From Hyalella azteca (taxonomy: Eukaryota > Arthropoda > Malacostraca > Amphipoda > Hyalellidae), in NCBI RefSeq assembly GCF_000764305.2, contig NW_025940781.1:175588-239587 (forward strand): a stretch of DNA of 64,000 bases, in the 5' to 3' direction. Position 1 is the first letter of the stretch. The number at the start of each line of letters is the position of its first letter. This document shows, one piece after another, positions 61,189 to 64,000 of the stretch. The notes beneath the pieces are model-generated. The model searched no databases. It was given only the letters and a program-made list of their open reading frames with translations, and had not been told where the DNA came from. Position numbers and translations under genes: made by a program.

Positions 61189-61280
61189 ATGCGAGCGGTC
61201 CAGCAGGCGTCGGTATGGCGGAGGCTGGACTTGACATGCGTTTTGCGACGGCATGCCGAGTGCCCGGCGATGTTTCAACT
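61189..61280 (-). CDS. Weak exon candidate, GC-rich
   Basis: The donor GCTCGCAT|G of GTAAGT closes about 90 GC-rich bases. Two frames are open: one Pro/Ser/Ala-rich (SSPASAIPTPAGPLA, phase 1 out) and one basic (QVQPPPYRRLLDRSH, phase 0 out). Neither exit phase fits the exon at 59930-60125 directly, so another exon would be needed between. The acceptor (TTAATAAATAG) is poor. Confidence 0.27.
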
Positions 61281-61860
61281 CTATTTATTAATTGAAAATT
61301 TTTATGTGCCTAATAGAAACGTAGATTATTGGCCGGTAGCATTATATCGAGAGGCTTCAAATTAAAATAAAATAAAAAAAAGATGCACTGATTCGCACGA
61401 ACTAAAAAGTAAAACACAAAATATTTTCCACTTCTTATCATCCATTTTCCATATTTAATGAAAGGAGTGCTTATCAACGCAGTTCAATCACACGGGTTTG
61501 GTTCACATAATGTTAGTCATTTTTTATTGAAAATTAAGTAAAAGGAACCTGTTGAAAATGCAAAATATATTTCCATTATTTAGGTTTGATTAGTTAGAAA
61601 ATTAAAGAAAACATAACAATATGACAATAATCTGTCGCAATGGAAGACTTGGGCAATCACTGCGGTGAAGAACCGTCCACGCATCAAAAGTAACTTAATG
61701 GATAAAAATTACAACTAGTAAGTTTTTTAAAACGATACTTCTCCAGATGGTATGGAGAAGTGCCGGTATAATACACGATATCCGAACACCTGTAAATTGA
61801 ACACCTCTGTAATGATTATGCGCACACCTTTGCTGCTGTTGCTACATATTGACGTCAACC
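61281..61860. other. No supported feature
   Basis: AT-rich sequence; nothing seen. Confidence 0.4.
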
Positions 61861-62394
61861 TGTAACGTCAATGCACAGTGTACTGTACGAACGGTAATGC
61901 CAAGATGCAGTGCACCGTACGCATGGTAATGCCAAGATGCAGTGCACCGTACGCATGGTAATGCCAAGATGCAGTGCACCGTACGCATGGTAATGCCAAG
62001 ATACAGTGCACTGTACGCACGGTAATGCCAAGATGTAGTGCACCGTACGCACGGTAATGCCAAGATACAGTGCACTGTACGCACGGTAATGCCTAGATGC
62101 AGTGCACCGTACGCATGGCAATGCCAAGATGCAGTGCACCGTACGCACGGTAATGCCAAGATGCAGTGCACCGTACGCACGGTAATGTCAAGATGCAGTG
62201 CACCGTACGCACGGCAATGCCTATATGCAGTGCACCGTACAAATGGTAATGCCAGTATATGCACTGCGCCTTACTGATTTTAATGCCAGTATGCACTGCA
62301 CCGTACGCGCGGTAATATATAGGTAAAGCTGCAGTGCAGTATGCACTGCACCGTATTGACAGTAATGCCAATATGCAGTGCACTACAAACTCAT
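61861..62394. repeat. Minisatellite, 32-bp unit, about 16 copies
   Basis: Units of TGCCAAGATGCAGTGCACCG then TACGCACGGTAA. Each holds the palindrome TGCAGTGCA and the small stem ACCGT/ACGGT. The 3' end (from about 62240) is more degenerate. The 32-base period opens several frames on both strands; none is a gene. Confidence 0.96.
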
Positions 62395-63899
62395 CCCAGC
62401 GCCACAGTTCCCCCTTAAGCCAGGCCGCACAGAAAACGAATGTCTAGGCCTACGAAGAAACAAATAATTTAAAAGGAATTTTATTCCACCCTTGCAAGCT
62501 GTTTTATATTTGACCGGGCTCGCCGCTCCCTCCTTATCCTGTCGGAAGCTGCTCGGCCGCGCGCCGCGGTGTGAAAGTTTCTCCTACATGTACATTATTA
62601 TGTACATAAGATGTTTTCCATGTTGAATTTTATTAACATATAACAACGAGTTATTTACAAAGAAACGGATTTCGATAAAGGGTGATTTGCCATTTGTAAG
62701 CTTCCGCCAGTAGTGTTCATGATTTTAAAATTTCCAGAATTATTAAGCTTGCCATGCATATTATTTTACTAGCTACACGTTTTTGCTTGCACACATGAAG
62801 AAATTGAATAGCTTGAAGCGTCAAGATTCTTAGGCAATTAGCATAGGTCTCTAATAAGGTTAACATTCATTTATATTGCATAAATCACAAGTCCTAGAAA
62901 CCCCAATCTTTTAATAAGCTTTCAAGTGACAGCTGAAACCATATAAGGCCACTTAATGATGCTAAATATTCTAAATTATAGTCACGATATAATGAGCTAT
63001 GCGAACTTGCACTCATGGACACATACGCTAGATTTCAGAACAACACTCAAAGAATCATGTCCATGTTGCAAGTGGTACTAAAACTGACAAATGAAAAACA
63101 TTCTACAAAAATTTTCATTTATTTCAATCTCCATCAAGAATAATTATTGTACCACAATGAAAATAAAACGTCTAGTGGCTTCCGCACCCGCATAACATGA
63201 AAAAATACTATAAAATATAAATCAACTTTGGTATCATGCGTATTTAATGCTTGTCAATCGATACAAATTTTCATTTGCCTTTAGATGTCTCATTAGTTTA
63301 CTTCTAAATTTTTGATATTTATGAGAATAGTTGAGGGAACTCACGCAGGCGAGAGCGTCAAGCAACATATATACTTGTAGACAGCCCAAGTTGGGGAGAT
63401 TTTAATTAGAGATTTAATGATCTCCTATGATTTTAATGAAAGAACGCCCCCTGGCGGAGTATAGAATGAGAACACCTATGTTCTAGCTAGTAAACTAGAA
63501 GTAGGGTACTGCACGCTGCTAGGTCTAGCAGTAGACTAGAATTAAAGCCAATGAATGTGCAACGGCTAAGCGCTGAAAAACGTTTAAACAATTTAATCTC
63601 TGTCTTCAAAATTTTAATAAAGCAGAACATGCACGTCGTGACTAAAATGATGGATAATGGAAGAATAGTTGAAGATTTCATTATATTCTGAAACCTGCAA
63701 TTATTAGACAAAATAGTATGCGCTGAACTTTATAAATGATAACTTTTTGTTATGCAAATGTTTAGGCCATCGAAGCGTGTACGTTCTAGCTCATGCATGC
63801 GCGCAATATTGTTTCACATCGCAGTTTTTTTTGTCATCGCACATAATCTGCATTCTGCGCTTCGGAGCTGTGCACAAGCGCACTGCACGGTGTAGGTAA
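62395..63899. other. No supported feature
   Basis: AT-rich DNA with a GC-rich patch at 62500-62575. Only chance frames, such as minus 63487-63711. Confidence 0.4.
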
Positions 63900-63905
63900 A
63901 GTGCA

Positions 63906-64000
63906 TGCAGTGCCCCACTGCACGCTGCAGTGTCCTACTGCACGCTGCAGTGCCCCACTGCACGCTGCAGTGCCCCACTGCACGCTGCAGTGCCCCACTG
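63906..64000. repeat. Minisatellite, 20-bp unit, runs off the window
   Basis: CACTGCACGCTGCAGTGCCC repeats at least four times and continues past the right edge. GCAGTG and CACTGC around CCC form a perfect 6-bp stem in each unit. Confidence 0.94.

Noticed and set aside
61842..62383. His/Cys/Thr-rich frames on both strands
   Set aside because: They are produced by the stop-free 32-bp array.

Overview
The window looks like nuclear DNA of an animal, most likely an invertebrate. It is AT-rich and almost free of long open frames. It carries short exon-like segments bounded by AG and GT, a eukaryotic-type tRNA-Asn body, a decayed PIF/Harbinger transposase and many minisatellites. The lineage is an inference: an arthropod, perhaps a crustacean, with large introns would fit, but no marker gene settles it. 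One unresolved base (N at 45457) points to a draft assembly.

The main gene content appears to be one split gene on the minus strand, running from about 60.1 kb (possibly 61.3 kb) down past the left edge. Seven exon candidates are supported by reading frame plus splice sites: 59930-60125, 55073-55161, 53588-53627, 53082-53206, 48864-48903, 15420-15650 and 136-316. The first six join with consistent codon phases. A change of phase between 15420-15650 and 136-316 requires at least one unseen exon. I do not recognise the protein. Its first part is mostly helical and hydrophobic, then comes a Gly/His/Met-rich exon, then a compact mixed segment. Further weak exon candidates lie at 3771-3815, 10072-10242, 31539-31623 and 61189-61280.

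On this reading most of the window is intron, including a stretch of about 33 kb from 15.65 to 48.86 kb. Layout: 0.3-10.6 kb holds sparse repeats and two plus-strand coding-like fragments (5.5 and 7.1 kb). 10.6-14.2 kb is a tandem duplication with a unit of about 1.8 kb, followed by a G-rich minisatellite. 15.7-34 kb is intron-like DNA with arrays at 20.2, 21.6 and 23.1 kb and a tRNA-related SINE-like piece at 21.3 kb. 34.7-36.2 kb holds the Harbinger remnant and a pair of 275-bp direct repeats. 40-44 kb has two arrays and the tRNA-Asn copy. 49-64 kb mixes the exon cluster with arrays at 49.1, 55.6, 57.9, 61.9 and 63.9 kb.

No rRNA gene, CRISPR array, intact transposon or virus-like gene was seen. 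Most longer open frames are artefacts of tandem repeats or chance.
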